Assembly (NCBI GenBank): GCA_030159075.1
Contig: BROG01000048.1
Location: 1,054,001 to 1,118,000, forward strand
Source: Atrina japonica
Taxonomy: Eukaryota > Mollusca > Bivalvia > Pterioida > Pinnidae
Length of the DNA stretch: 64,000 bases
Direction: 5' to 3'
Part shown: positions 37,430 through 48,679 of the stretch, one piece after another
Layout of the letters: every line of letters begins with the position of its first letter
Numbering within the stretch: position 1 is the first letter of the stretch
Made by a program: the position numbers and the translations under genes
Notes under the pieces: generated by a model
Told to the model about the DNA's origin: nothing
The model's database searches: none
What the model saw: the letters and a program-made list of their open reading frames with translations, nothing else

Positions 37430-38030
37430 ATAAATATTATAAACATAATACCAAAGTTATAATGCTCATGAAGATCGTTTATGTCAGTTAGACTTCATTA
37501 GTTGAGCTACAATTTTCAATAGTTTTTCTAAAGAGAAAGTGGTTACATCTAAACGTATTGCTAAAATCCGTTCAAGAGTGACCACTGTAAAAAGTTGGCT
37601 ATTTTAGCTTTAGAGAAATTAAAAATTTTAAATGGTGTTTTCAGTGCCAAATATTACTCTAATATAAGATTATCAACTGGTACCGAAATACCAGGTACTA
37701 GGTTTTTTGTATACACTCGGGGACTCAAACGGTCCACCAGCAGTGGCAACAACATAGTGGTTATAAATATTATAAATATAATACCAAAGTTATAATGCTC
37801 AAGACGATCGTTTCTGTCAGTTAGACTTCATCAGTTGAGCTACAATTTTCAATAGTTTTTCTAAAGAGAAAGTGGTTTCAGACAATTCCAAATAATACAT
37901 CTAAACGTATTGCTAAAATCTGTTCAAGAGTAACCACTGTAAAAAGATGGCTAATTTAGCTTTAGAAGAATTTAGAATTTAAAATGGTGTTTTCAGTGCC
38001 AAATATTACTTTATAAGATTATCGGTGAGT
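37430..38030 (+). repeat. RE-1 dimer, plus orientation
   Basis: Two direct RE-1 units. ATAATACCAAAGTTATAATG occurs at 37448 and 37783, about 335 bp apart, each followed by AGACTTCATnAGTTGAGCTA and TAAATGGTGTTTTCAGTGCC. The joining segment has ACTGGTACCGAAATACCAGG and CGGTCCACCAGCAGTGGCAA, also present in the minus-strand dimer. Confidence 0.8.
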
Positions 38031-39347
38031 TAGATATTTATTAAAGTAAATGTAATGAATAATTGGGAGAATATGGAATAGAATGTTCGAATAGTTAAAA
38101 ATATGTTATCCGTATACTTTGTGAATATCCTGTTCAGTCAGATGAATTAAAGCAATATGAGCCCGTACGAACAGTTTTTGTTCTTAGATATGTTCGAATG
38201 TTTATCGTTTAAGGGGAACAAGGACATCTGGTACCGTGACAAAAATGTCAGTATAGTAACATAAACTAGAACTGATCTTGGCAATTTCAACAAAGATGAC
38301 AGACGACACAAATTTGTCCACAAAAAACAAAAATTAAATGGTAAAAATTTACATTGAGAAGTAAATTAGGCTGTGAAAAGATTAATTTAACGGTCATGTG
38401 TTTTTGTGTCAGCTATGAAACACAGCTTCAAATTGTCTAACATATCTTGTCCCTTTGTCTGTTTCTCTGGGTACAGTCACATTTTCACATAAATTATCAC
38501 TACTTTCTTATTGTATATGATACTTTTGTGAAACTTACAGGAAAGGTTCATTTTGATGAGGTGCATCGCCCAATCAATGTCAAGGTCATGTTCAAGGTCA
38601 AACTCAAGGTCAAATAATGGTACAATCTTCTCTTAAAGGTTTTTTTGTTAAAAAAATATTTAATTTCGGCATACTTCAAGGTATACTTCTTCCCACTACT
38701 TGTATTATTGACTCTAAATAATTGTTAACCATTTTAAACTGATCGTTTACAGAAAACAAAAATTAAATTGATGACTAAACATTTTACAGTGACCGAATTT
38801 GATATTTAAGTGATAAAAATATAGTATTTTGGGGGTCAAAGCTTTCAATCTATCATCCTCTTTACCCACAAACTCTAATAAAAGTATAAAAACACATTGA
38901 TATCATGGCTTTAGATACAATTTTACCAATTTATATAGAAATACATGAAATACAGTAAATTACTATTTTTCAATAATGAATAGTTCAGTTGATGAAAAAA
39001 TTCAAAATTCGGGAAAGGGGCATAAACCTAGCATATGTAAATATCCCTTATATACCCACGAATGTTCCAGATTATTCATTATATGGATTGACCCATTTAT
39101 AATGAACAAGTATGGAAATATTAAGAAAAATCTGACGATAAGTTTTTTGTATACCTCTGGGTAACCAACTTCCTCTTAAATAAAGTCTGATTTATGCTAT
39201 TTCTATATGATCAAGAAGTATCCCACGACTGTTACTACTACTATTGTTGTAATCATCAGTTTCATAATTATTGCTATTTACTATCATTAATATTCATTCG
39301 TATGTTTATTCAAGATTATTTCTATTATTTTTTTAGCATTATTGAGC
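38031..39347. other. no recognisable feature
   Basis: AT-rich DNA with a small cluster of AAGGTCA words at 38580-38612. The open frame at 38976-39164 is unsupported. Confidence 0.4.
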
Positions 39348-39500
39348 CGCCCTGTCTCAGTCGGTAGCGCGCTCAGCTCCATGGCTGTAAGTGCCGAGCA
39401 TAGGTCGAATTTGAAACCCTTTACCGGCATTTGGTGACGTCTCAATTTGAGTGAAAGACTTTTTAATGAGACGTTGAACAACAACAAACAAACCACAAAC
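39348..39500 (+). mobile_element. tRNA-derived SINE, second family
   Basis: The tRNA-like head has GTCTCAGTCGGTAGCGCGCT (A box) and AGGTCGAATTTGAAACC (B box). The tail includes GTGACGTCTCAATTTGAGTG, AAAGACTTTTTAATGAGACG and TTGAACAACAACAAAC, a common bivalve SINE ending. Confidence 0.7.
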
Positions 39501-40255
39501 ATTACCATTATTATAAAGACAGACAATTTCTACATGATTCTTATAAATACCACATAAATATTTCAGTCTGACCTATCGGAATTTAGAATTTACTTTTTTA
39601 AATCGTACTTTGAATTAAATATTTCACTTCGATGTTTTTTACAAATTTACAACTTATTTACACATTGATACAGATCATTTTGAAAATATGTAGAGCACTA
39701 TCCGGAAAGAAATTAAAGCCAGCACCAAACTTTGGATTTACATTGAACAGCACAAACAGTAATTGAAATTTCAAGTCATTCATTATAGACAAATTATGTT
39801 TATTTTATCAAGAAACAAGCTTGTCGATTGCTGGTCTCGTCACACGATGACATCTTGCGTAAACACTGTATACCGATGGTCATCTAACATCAACTAATAT
39901 GATACATCGGTCATGAACATATAGGAGAATGCTGGCGTCTATGTACGTGTCGTTAATCAGATGTGTAGCTTTAGCAATGGCTGTCTCACATCAATGTTAT
40001 TGTGAATATATAAAAAGATAAAAAATGATAAGAGGTTTATCTGATGTAATGATAGATAAAACCAAAATGATAACAAAACTATACTTCCTCAATAAATAAA
40101 GCCGTCTTATTATATATGAAATAAGAAATGTTTGTTTATGTTACGGTATCAGATATCAGATATTTTGTGTAAACAAGTCAGCTATCGAAAACAGTAACCT
40201 AGGACCTATATTGAACGCAAAAATAACATTGATTTGAAGCTTATTCATCAGCTCA
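39501..40255. other. no recognisable feature
   Basis: AT-rich sequence without supported coding or repeat signal. Confidence 0.4.
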
Positions 40256-40261
40256 GGGGTA

Positions 40262-40382
<121 letters not shown>

Positions 40383-40397
40383 CAACATCACCCCCTC

Positions 40398-40398
<1 letters not shown>

Positions 40399-40471
<73 letters not shown>
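40399..40471 (+). repeat. (CT)n microsatellite
   Basis: About 35 CT units directly right of the TA palindrome. Confidence 0.95.
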
Positions 40472-40476
<5 letters not shown>

Positions 40477-40984
40477 TTTGTAAAAACATATATTACTCTT
40501 GCTTTTGCTGTTCAGAAGCTATTTACATTTATCATATCATTTTAGTTTTGACATAAATATGATATTATTTGAGACAAAAGTACTTTTTTATATTGGCTAT
40601 AAACATACTGATTGAGAATAGTATTACAACTGAGTCGTTTTATATTTTGTGGCATAAAGTCGCCATATTACCAAAGGATTTATTTTTTTACCAAAAAGAT
40701 TTATGACCTAGTCATTTAATAAGCGTATTGTCAGAAGCGAAGTTGTCAATTAAGGAATAATGTAAGTGAATGCTTATGTAAACACTCTCTTGATAGCAGA
40801 ATCGTAGCACCTGGATAATGTATATCCCACTTTAACAGTACAATTGTACTATTTTTACGATTCTAGTTTTACGATTTCTAACTTAATAAACTTTCCAACT
40901 CAGCTTCTTATCTCTTCCATTGTCTACTCTTAATGTAAAAATGAAAAAAGTTCCAAAGGAAATTCGAACTCCAAGTTCATTAAG

Positions 40985-41180
40985 AGAAGACAAATTGGCT
41001 GTAATAACGGTCTCAACATAAAGAACAATTGCGAATCCCAAACGGGATGAGGCTAGGAATCCGGAAGGAGACAAAGTCTCCTCCTATTACGTCAGAAACG
41101 TTCCATGAAAACCTCTGGGGTTCGATGAAAAGGTCATCAGGAGCCGTGCTCCAGAACACTGTTCCTGAGAAGTTTATAAA
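40985..41180 (-). mobile_element. Penelope-like family 2 3'-end fragment
   Basis: Shares GAACAATTGCGAATC then CCAAACGGGATGAGGCTAGG, CCGGAAGGAG, GTTCCATGAAAACCT and GTGCTCCAGAA with the 3' part of the fragment at 4387-4640. No coding region left. Confidence 0.65.
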
Positions 41181-41189
41181 ACTTCCTTA

Positions 41190-41335
41190 TTGTTATTTGT
41201 TAATATCTCTGATGTTTTATGTCCGTTCTTTATCGAAATGTTGCCACCTATAGATAAGGATCCAGACATTTTGAAATGGGATGTGTACTTTTATCAGATA
41301 CGAAAGTCTTATCGCAAAAATGATTTAGGTGGCAT
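41190..41335 (+). repeat. dispersed repeat RE-3, copy 2
   Basis: Closely matches 31038-31172, including TTGCCACCTATAGATAAGGA and CAGACATTTTGAAATGGGAT. It abuts a Penelope 3'-end fragment on the left. Confidence 0.75.
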
Positions 41336-41560
41336 TGGAAAATTCAATTTGCACCTTTTAGCTTTGTGAAACGTTTATTTAGTGAGAATTATGTTATTTG
41401 CTGGCAATATACTCTGAACGCATAAGTATCAATCAGAGTTTTCGGTCCTTACATTCTCTCTCAGTTTCTGTCAACGTGTCAAATGTAGTCCCACAACATG
41501 TGATACATTCCAAACTCTTCATGTCAACGACATGATGAATAGATAAACCACATTACCAAT
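41336..41560. other. spacer, no feature
   Basis: Short AT-rich segment between repeat copies. Confidence 0.4.
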
Positions 41561-41574
41561 AATATGGATACTCA

Positions 41575-41970
41575 AAGTCCATTAGAATACGACAAATTAG
41601 ATATACAAATGTTCTCAACATGACGAACAATTGCGAATTCCAAAACGGGATGGGACCAGGTGTCCGAAAGTGGTCAGCGTCCCCTGTTAGCATGCAATTG
41701 GTACCCATTGGAATGCCGAATTTTTGTTCGAAAACTTTTCCCGCATATACCACGAAGATGTTGTCGACTATAAACTTCAGCATTTTGATGACATTGCCTT
41801 CAGTGTAGTTGTTACTGGAATCAGAGTGTTCCTTAACTAAATAAGGTTCTTCATGACCTAACACTAAAAAATTTTTATATCCATTTTGTATACTAAGGAG
41901 ATTGGTGTAATAGAAGTTGATATGTTTTTAAGTTTCTGCTGAGGAATTATTGTATATAGGGCGAAAATTC
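41575..41970 (-). mobile_element. Penelope-like family 2 RT fragment with internal deletion
   Basis: On the minus strand the RT motif FALYTIIPQQKLK (about 41950) is followed by YLVKEHSDSSNNYTEGNVIK, KFIVDNIFVVYAGKVFEQKF and GIPMGTNC (41690-41864). Immediately after PMGTNC the sequence jumps into the 3'-end repeat (41575-41685, with GAACAATTGCGAATT). The YxDD palm motif and the whole C-terminus are gone. This is an internal deletion derivative of a Penelope-like element. Confidence 0.75.
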
Positions 41971-42427
41971 CAAAAACTTTATGCTTATATATAAGATCTT
42001 TATATACCAGAACAATGGGAATCCATTAAAAAGCCGATGGTGGGATTGGGTATCAAAGAGAATTAGTGTTCATTCCCTGTTGAGTAATCACGTTTGCCGG
42101 TTAAACACACGTGTTTGTTAACATTGGAAAAACTGTGTATATCAACCATCATCGATCTCATTACACATTCAAGATCATGAGATTGACCGTTAATTTTGTA
42201 AATTGTTGACTGTAAACGTGATTCTGAGATCTTTAGAAAATACTTCCTTTAGCAAGGGTAAATGCTAATCTTAAATGAGCATTAGCTCTATTATCTTAAT
42301 CAGCTGTTTTCATATTGGCTATGAAAAAAATACAGTTCGACAACAGTATTTCTATAAAGCTGAAAATAGTTTTCTTAAAGTTTAATTGCACGTGGAAAAT
42401 GTTAAAGTACAAAAATATTTATTTATT

Positions 42428-42600
42428 CTACACAAATATTATAAACATAATACCAAAGTAATAATGGTCAAGACGATCTTTTCTATCAATTCGACCTCAT
42501 CAGTTGAGCTCCAATATAAATGTATGTGTATTTTTAAAAGAAAAAGTGATATCATACAAGGCCAAATAATAAACCTAAATACAAAGCCAATTCCGATTAT
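42428..42600 (+). repeat. RE-1 copy (partial)
   Basis: ATTATAAACATAATACCAAA, CCTCATCAGTTGAGCTCCAA and TGATATCATACAAGGCCAAA are shared with the 5745 copy. The 3' half is missing. Confidence 0.75.
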
Positions 42601-42654
42601 CCACCGATACTGTGATGCCGAGGGGTCAATTATCTTGTTATTGTCTTATAAAAT

Positions 42655-42985
42655 CCATATTTACAAACAACTTGTCGGTGTGAGTCATCAGACACTAAAC
42701 AGAATCAGACAATCATTTTAATCACGTAAGTTTAAATTTCTAAACAAATGTTATGTGTTATTTATATATCTATTTGTTACTGAATTTAGTCAGACATTTG
42801 CAACTGTATAGTACAACAGGAATTAAAAATCAAAACATTGATTTTGAAAACAAATATCACGTTGATGATTAACTTGGAAAGATTTCTTTATCACGAGAGC
42901 ATCACATAGTTCTGATCATTATAATGAGGGAAATTTGTTTACCACGTCTAAAATGATAAATTTTGAATGGATATTTGTCAGGTTT
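42655..42985 (+). repeat. left arm of a ~330-bp inverted repeat pair
   Basis: Matches the reverse complement of 48188-48520 almost base for base. Shared stretches include TTTACAAACAACTTGTCG, AGTCATCAGACACTAAACAG, TATCTATTTGTTACTGAATT, CATTGATTTTGAAAACAAAT and ATCACGAGAGCATCACATAG. No open frame. Confidence 0.88.
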
Positions 42986-43193
42986 TAGACAGAAATGTTT
43001 TGTATACATACAGATCAGTGCCAAAAGTGAAAGTTTCAGAATTTTTTCATTCATTATTGTTTCGTGACATGTGATTACTATCTGACCAATAATTAATCTA
43101 TGACTTTACATCAGTACACTAGCAGACTTTCCCTTGGAATCAAGCAAGGCTAGCCTAACTCTGAGAAGCGTCGTTAATGGAAGTGCAATAAGC

Positions 43194-43195
<2 letters not shown>

Positions 43196-43274
<79 letters not shown>
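43196..43274. repeat. (TA)n microsatellite
   Basis: About 39 TA units. Confidence 0.96.
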
Positions 43275-43276
<2 letters not shown>

Positions 43277-43834
43277 GTTTTCTGAAAATCAAAAACACCA
43301 TTCATAGCATTGCTTTAAAGGTTGCCTCCCAAACTGACACACGAAGGATAAATTAGCGAGTTCCTTACATAGAACAGGCAATGTCGAATTATAGGTCTGG
43401 GTCAATTATTTTAAGTTGATGTTTTCATGTCATCTAGTAACTACAAAATCACAAGTTGACCCTAAAATTGTGACCAAAACAGCACGTTAAAGAGCATCTT
43501 TAAAGCGCCCGTAAATTATGTGAAATAATTGTATTTCTAATTGAGCTATGGTGAAGAGCAAGTTCTCAGCTTGAATACATAGTTTGTAGCTCTCGATTCA
43601 TCACAACAAAAAATAAACAATTTATAAGCATGTCTTTCATTCTGAGATTTGTTTAAACTGTCTGACAAGAGATAAATTACTTAGAAGTTTATTTTCTTAG
43701 ATCTCAGAGGGGAAATATTCTTTTTTTATATGGCGTTTTTCAGTATGTCGCCACTCGTTAAATAATAAGATGATTCTGCGGTAAATATTTTTCAGATGGA
43801 TGTATTTTGGCAGTATGTGCCTTGATTTACCTAT
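43275..43834. other. no recognisable feature
   Basis: AT-rich sequence without supported signal. Confidence 0.4.
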
Positions 43835-44060
43835 CACGGTGGTCTAGTTGTGAAGCGTTCGACCCGCAAACTGCAGGTCATGGTTCCGATACGGGACCTT
43901 ACCCAAGATATAAAAGTTATTGAACATCCCTTCACCAGACGATCAGCATAGGAAATGATAGCTACAAGTCATTCCGGCGAAGCTTAACACCGAGACACCG
44001 TGTCTCAGTCGTGACGTCTCGTGTTTTGTTCGTTTGTCTGACCGGTCAACATCGGAATAT
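43835..44060 (+). mobile_element. tRNA-derived SINE-like element, third family
   Basis: The tRNA-like head includes CGGTGGTCTAGTTGTGAAGC (A-box-like), GTTCGACCCGCAAACTGCAG and CATGGTTCCGATACGGGA (B-box-like). The body ends with CCGTGTCTCAGTCGTGACGT. No close second copy in the window, so boundaries are approximate. Confidence 0.55.
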
Positions 44061-44689
44061 TCCACTGGCTGCCCGCTGACGTCACAGCTCATTACTATTA
44101 GCTTTCGGCTCTAATGTTTATATTTGGGCTATCGGTGTCTCTGCATTGTTTATTGCCAGAAAATAAATTATGGACAGATTTGCGGAATATTCAGAAGTGG
44201 AAATAGTTGAAATTTAGAAAAAGAAATTTAGAAAAACAACAACAACATAGACAGTAAAAACACCAAGAATGTGATAAAAGTCGCAGAGAAATTAATAACA
44301 GGGTATTTTACAACGAAGCCTAATGCGACTCCATGAATAATTCGTTTCTTAAAAATCAACGCTAGAAGAGTATAAATATAACAAAACATTTGTAGACACA
44401 TTTTTCGATCAATATGTGTGATGTCAGAATATCAGATGACTTATTTAAAAATATAAATATAGAAAAATTGACAAGAAGTGACACAAGGTGCCATGCGTAC
44501 AATATAATTTGAGGTTATTGATGATAGCAATATATATATATATATAAATGTTTATTATGGGACAAAACCAGATGTTGACAGTTTGGGTCAACTTGTGTTT
44601 TTGTGGTTATTAGATGACTTCAACATAGCTATATCAACTATAGAATAATTATCCCAAAAGGTTATATTTCGACATTAACTTTCTGTGTT
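44061..44689. other. no recognisable feature
   Basis: AT-rich DNA. A short TA run lies at about 44530-44545. Confidence 0.4.
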
Positions 44690-44733
44690 TCATAACAACA
44701 CAACAGAGTCAAGCACACAAACACAATTCCTAC
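44690..44733 (+). mobile_element. Naiad fragment, part left of the mariner
   Basis: ACAACAGAGTCAAGCACACA matches the Naiad RT region (compare 15033 and the complement of 11490). The match ends exactly where the mariner terminus CAGGGTGTCCCATAAT begins after a TA. The remainder of this Naiad copy resumes near 46010. Confidence 0.65.
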
Positions 44734-46008
44734 AGGGTGTCCCATAATACATGTCACACTTTCAAATTTTCACAAAATCTATATTTCTTTACGCATCCCA
44801 GTTAAGTTTTCAGAAAAATATATTCATATTTTAATGTTTTTATGCTATTGAATTTGTAGAATTTGATTTCACTGTTACAAAGATATATCTAAAAATACAA
44901 AAGTACTGTTTTATAAAATATGTTCCAAATGGCATCCTCTCTGCTCAATGACCAACGCTATTCTTCTTCGGAAGTTGGCGATTACTGCTCTGAGAGTTTG
45001 TACTGAAATTTTCTTATTTCCCTGCGAATCGCACATTTTAACATATAACTGTTGTCAGGAGTCGGTGTATACACTCTGTCCTTAAGATATCCCCATAAAA
45101 AAAGTCCAAAGGGTTGAGGTCTGGTGAGTGGGGTGGCCGAACATTCTGCGTCCTGAACGAAATGTATCGATCCCCAAATGTCGTATCCAAAAACTCAATA
45201 ACTTTGCTTGTAGTATGAGGTGTTGCCCCATCTTGCTGAAACCAAACTGAATTTAGGTTCTGTACTTTCCTTGTCAGAACAGGCAAAAATTTGGACTTCA
45301 ACAGACACAAATAAGGTTCAGAATTAACAGTTACAGTATTCTGGTCAGTGTCTTGAAAGAAAAACGGACCGATTATTCCACTGCTGCTTAGTGCGGCCCA
45401 TACAGTTACCTTTTCGCCAGTTTGTGGTTTTCTGCATATATGTTTGGCTTCTCAGTGCCCCAAAATCTAGTGTTTTGTTTATTTACTGCATTATTCAAAT
45501 AAAATTGAGCCTCATCTGAAAACCAGATGGAGCTTGGAAACGACTATGACTTTCCTAAAACCCAGTGTGCAAAGTAAAGACAGCTGTCAATGTCTGACTG
45601 TTTTAGGTGTTGCATAATGCTGATCTTATATGGTGTCAGGTTTAACTCAAATTTAACATTCTATATACACTTGTTTTACTGATTTCGCCATTTAAATCGT
45701 GTATAACTTGTCCAACTGACCGTTGTGGAGTTTCCGTTATCACTTTCTCAACAGAAGCAATATTTTCTTTTGTGCACACTCTTTGGTCTACCTGCATTAC
45801 AATGTCTAATATCATTAACTGCCCCCCTATTTTAAAATTTGCTAACAATTCTGTAAATTCTCTTCCTATTCAGCTTAATAAGTCCTGGATACTTCTTGTT
45901 CATGGCTCTGCTAACTAAAGTTGCTGATTTTGTCTCATAAAACAACTTAACAACTTCTGCAAGCTACTGAGTTGAAGGTTCCATGTTGAAATTTTTATGA
46001 CATGATTG
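44734..46008 (-). pseudogene. mariner/Tc1-like transposase, decayed, nested in a Naiad fragment
   Basis: The minus-strand start near 45986 gives MEPSTQ, then a TAG codon. HTH fragments follow: ESVxK-type helix near 45880 and RSVGQVIHDLNGEISKTSVY (45650-45720). The first catalytic Asp is in a WFSDEAQFYLNNAVNKQN-like stretch near 45500. WAALSSSGIIGPFFFQDTDQ follows near 45390. The second Asp is in VWFQQDGATPHTTSK (about 45230), and RPPHSPDLNPLDFF is near 45120, placing the last catalytic acid in SPDLNPLD. Stops and frameshifts break it. The 3' terminus CAGGGTGTCCCATAATACAT (44734) looks like a terminal repeat; its partner at the 5' end is missing. Confidence 0.75.
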
Positions 46009-46009
46009 A

Positions 46010-46430
46010 TGACAATTTATTACTATAGACACATACGGGAAATTAACAACCAAGGTTATACGACAAATGCGACGATTCCGGCTTTCTCGCCGTCTGTTTT
46101 CCACATTTAAGTAATAATATCCCGCAATCACCTGCATATGGTGTTTATATATCACAAATGATCCGATATGTAAGGTCGTGTTCAACACATGAACATTTCA
46201 TATACAGAGATAAACTACTTACTGATAAGTTATTGTCACAGGGATATCGAAAACCGCCCTTGTTGTGTTTTGTTTGTGATTATTGTTTCACCAAGTGAAA
46301 TGTTGGGTTACCTCAGGATGATGCTTACTGCTCAATAACACCTGATCCCTTCTCTGGATTTCCAGAGGTCCGTGTTTACTCAATGTTCACTAGATTTGTA
46401 TATCTTCTCCTGGGCATCCTAAAGAGTAAT
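46010..46430 (+). mobile_element. Naiad fragment, part right of the mariner: RT C-terminus and 3' end
   Basis: GACACATACGGGAAATTA, the YGVYIS-coding GGTGTTTATATATCACAAAT, TTTCATATACAGAGATAAAC and CTGATAAGTTATTGTCACAG correspond to the RT end of Naiad. CTGATCCCTTCTCTGGATTT and CCAGAGGTCCGTGTTTACTC are the 3' end, more diverged than other copies. The minus open frame 45964-46188 is antisense to this and not a gene. Confidence 0.72.
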
Positions 46431-47465
46431 ATGTATTATTTTATTCAATATATTTTCGTTTAATATATGTAAAATCAGATATGAAGCAATTCCAATCAAC
46501 AATTCACTGTGCATATTATCTGTATGAAACCGATGTGTTGAACTGGTCTCTTAACATCGAAGTCACTGTATTTTTCTAGTCAAATGTCACAAATTATTTA
46601 AAGATGACATTAAATGGCATAAAACCCTACCTTTTGAGAGGGCACTGCAACAACAACTTAAATATTGTGTTACACTCGAAATATTTTCATCTCAGTTAGA
46701 TAGTTAACTTTAGCGGTTCTCAAACGGATATAAGCTATTGATATAAATATATACAATTATAAACACTTAGGGCGGTTAAACTATGTTCTATTCATCTCAA
46801 TAGTTTGTATGTTTTCAAGTTCCTTGTCTATAAGTAATGATTTTAAAGTCTATTTGTCAGCTGATTTAGGGACCGGTTTGGACTTGACACCAATATAATT
46901 GAAATATCTATACTCTCCCCGCAGACTGCCGATAAACTACAATCTTATATTTCAAAATACATATAGTGTGTTATACGTAACATATATTTCTGCTAGAGCA
47001 TCTTGGTGCAACCCAGTGTATTCACTATTCAGCGACAGCGCTAATCCCCTAAAGTCTCAATGAGGATGTGCTACAGATATGTTGTGGTTCCTGCTGGTAT
47101 TCAATAGTGTTAAAGTCATTAACGCTACGTCTTCGAGTAGTCGTTTCTTCTAGTAGTCGAAGTCCTTAATCATAACTTTTAATCCTAACTACCATGGTAA
47201 GGCATCGCTGATTGACCAGTTCCATGACAATTAGGACTAATACTTAGGATTTAGGACTTACGACCTTTCGTAAAACGGGCCCCAGGTACTGGTCAAGTTG
47301 AGCGGTGCTTCAACAATAACAGGTCATATCTCCATATATGATTCATAAATCATTCAACGATACAATCTAAAGCAATTCTTGTCAGATATATTAACTTTAT
47401 AAACAATAAGATTTGTTTGTGAAACACAAATGTCACGGTCACAACTTTATATGTAAACTGGGTGG
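46431..47465. other. no recognisable feature
   Basis: AT-rich sequence. At 47160-47280 there is a patch of TAGGACT/AGTCCT-like words (for example AATTAGGACTAATACTTAGG), which is weakly inverted-repeat-like. Confidence 0.4.
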
Positions 47466-47469
47466 AATT

Positions 47470-47600
47470 AAAGACGGACGGTCCAAATACTATATGCCCC
47501 CGGCGGACCTCTCATGCCGGGGGTATAAAAAATTTATTGATAGAAACGATTGTCTTGAGCATTATAACTTTGGTTTTATGTTTATAATATGTGCGTCAAT
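47470..47600 (-). repeat. G/C hairpin repeat joined to a partial RE-1
   Basis: 47470-47532 has GACGGTCCAAATACTATATG and the hairpin CCCCCGGC / GGACCTCTCAT / GCCGGGGG followed by TATAAAAAATT. It recurs in diverged form at 59770-59825. 47533-47600 is a minus-oriented RE-1 end (GATTGTCTTGAGCATTATAA). Confidence 0.7.
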
Positions 47601-48187
47601 ATTATTTTTTGGCACAGAGGTAAAACATTTGTACTTTTATATGAAAGTTTTACTTGAGAAACTTAAAATATACCATGCCTTGTACTTATCCGTATTTAAG
47701 ATTACAGAAAGAGGTACAGCTTAGAGTAAAATTCATTTTTAAATGAACAATTCATGTCAACATGTAAATCTTTTCAACGTATAACAACTTTCATATGTTT
47801 GAGTGCAACAAATAAACTAAATGTTGTTCTCTGGTATAAGAAGCAGCTCTTCCACGTGGATCTTTAAAACACTTATGATATACTTCATATGGCTTGTAAG
47901 TGAAGATTGGTATTTAAAATTTAACATCGATTCATCTTGTTTTGACATTTAAGCTTGTATTGCCTTAGTATTAGTTGTTTAAACCCATGACACTGCGTGC
48001 ATGAAAACATTTTCTTTCTTCCGTAATTTCATCTGTAACATATCATATCGTGATTTTGCTTTTGATAACGACTGCAAAACATAATATGAATAAGAGACGT
48101 GTATTGAATTCTTGTAAAATCCAGATAACACCCCCCAAAAAAAAATATTAAGAAAACATGTATTTCTGTAACACGGGTATTTCCCTA
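47601..48187. other. no recognisable feature
   Basis: AT-rich DNA between the RE-1 remnant and the right inverted-repeat arm. Confidence 0.4.
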
Positions 48188-48520
48188 CAAATTTGACAAA
48201 TATTCAATCCAAATTTATCATTTTAAACGGGGTAAACATATTTCTCTCCTTACAATGATCAGAACTATGTGATGCTCTCGTGATAAAAAAAATCTTTCAA
48301 AGTTAATCATCAACGTGATATTTGTTTTCAAAATCAATGTTTTAATTTTAATTCCTGTTGTACTATCCAGTTGCAAATGTCAGACGATAAATTCAGTAAC
48401 AAATAGATATATAAATAACACATAACATTTGTTAAGAAATTTAAACTTAAGTGATTAAAATGATTGTCTGATTCTGTTTAGTGTCTGATGACTCACACGA
48501 CAAGTTGTTTGTAAATATGG
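48188..48520 (-). repeat. right arm of a ~330-bp inverted repeat pair
   Basis: Reverse complement partner of 42655-42985. Few differences are visible (for example CAGACGATAA here versus GACTAAAT in the complement of the left arm). Confidence 0.88.
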
Positions 48521-48642
48521 CGGGAAAATAAATAATAATAAATAATAGGAATAAAAACATGAATTTTATAAGACAATCACATGAAAATATCCCTTCGGCT
48601 TCACAATATCGGTTCTATATGTATAAATCGTCTACAGTCCAC

Positions 48643-48679
<37 letters not shown>

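Noticed and set aside
45964..46188. Minus-strand open frame near the mariner 5' end as part of the transposase
   Set aside because: Most of it is antisense to a plus-oriented Naiad RT fragment. The transposase start lies at about 45986.
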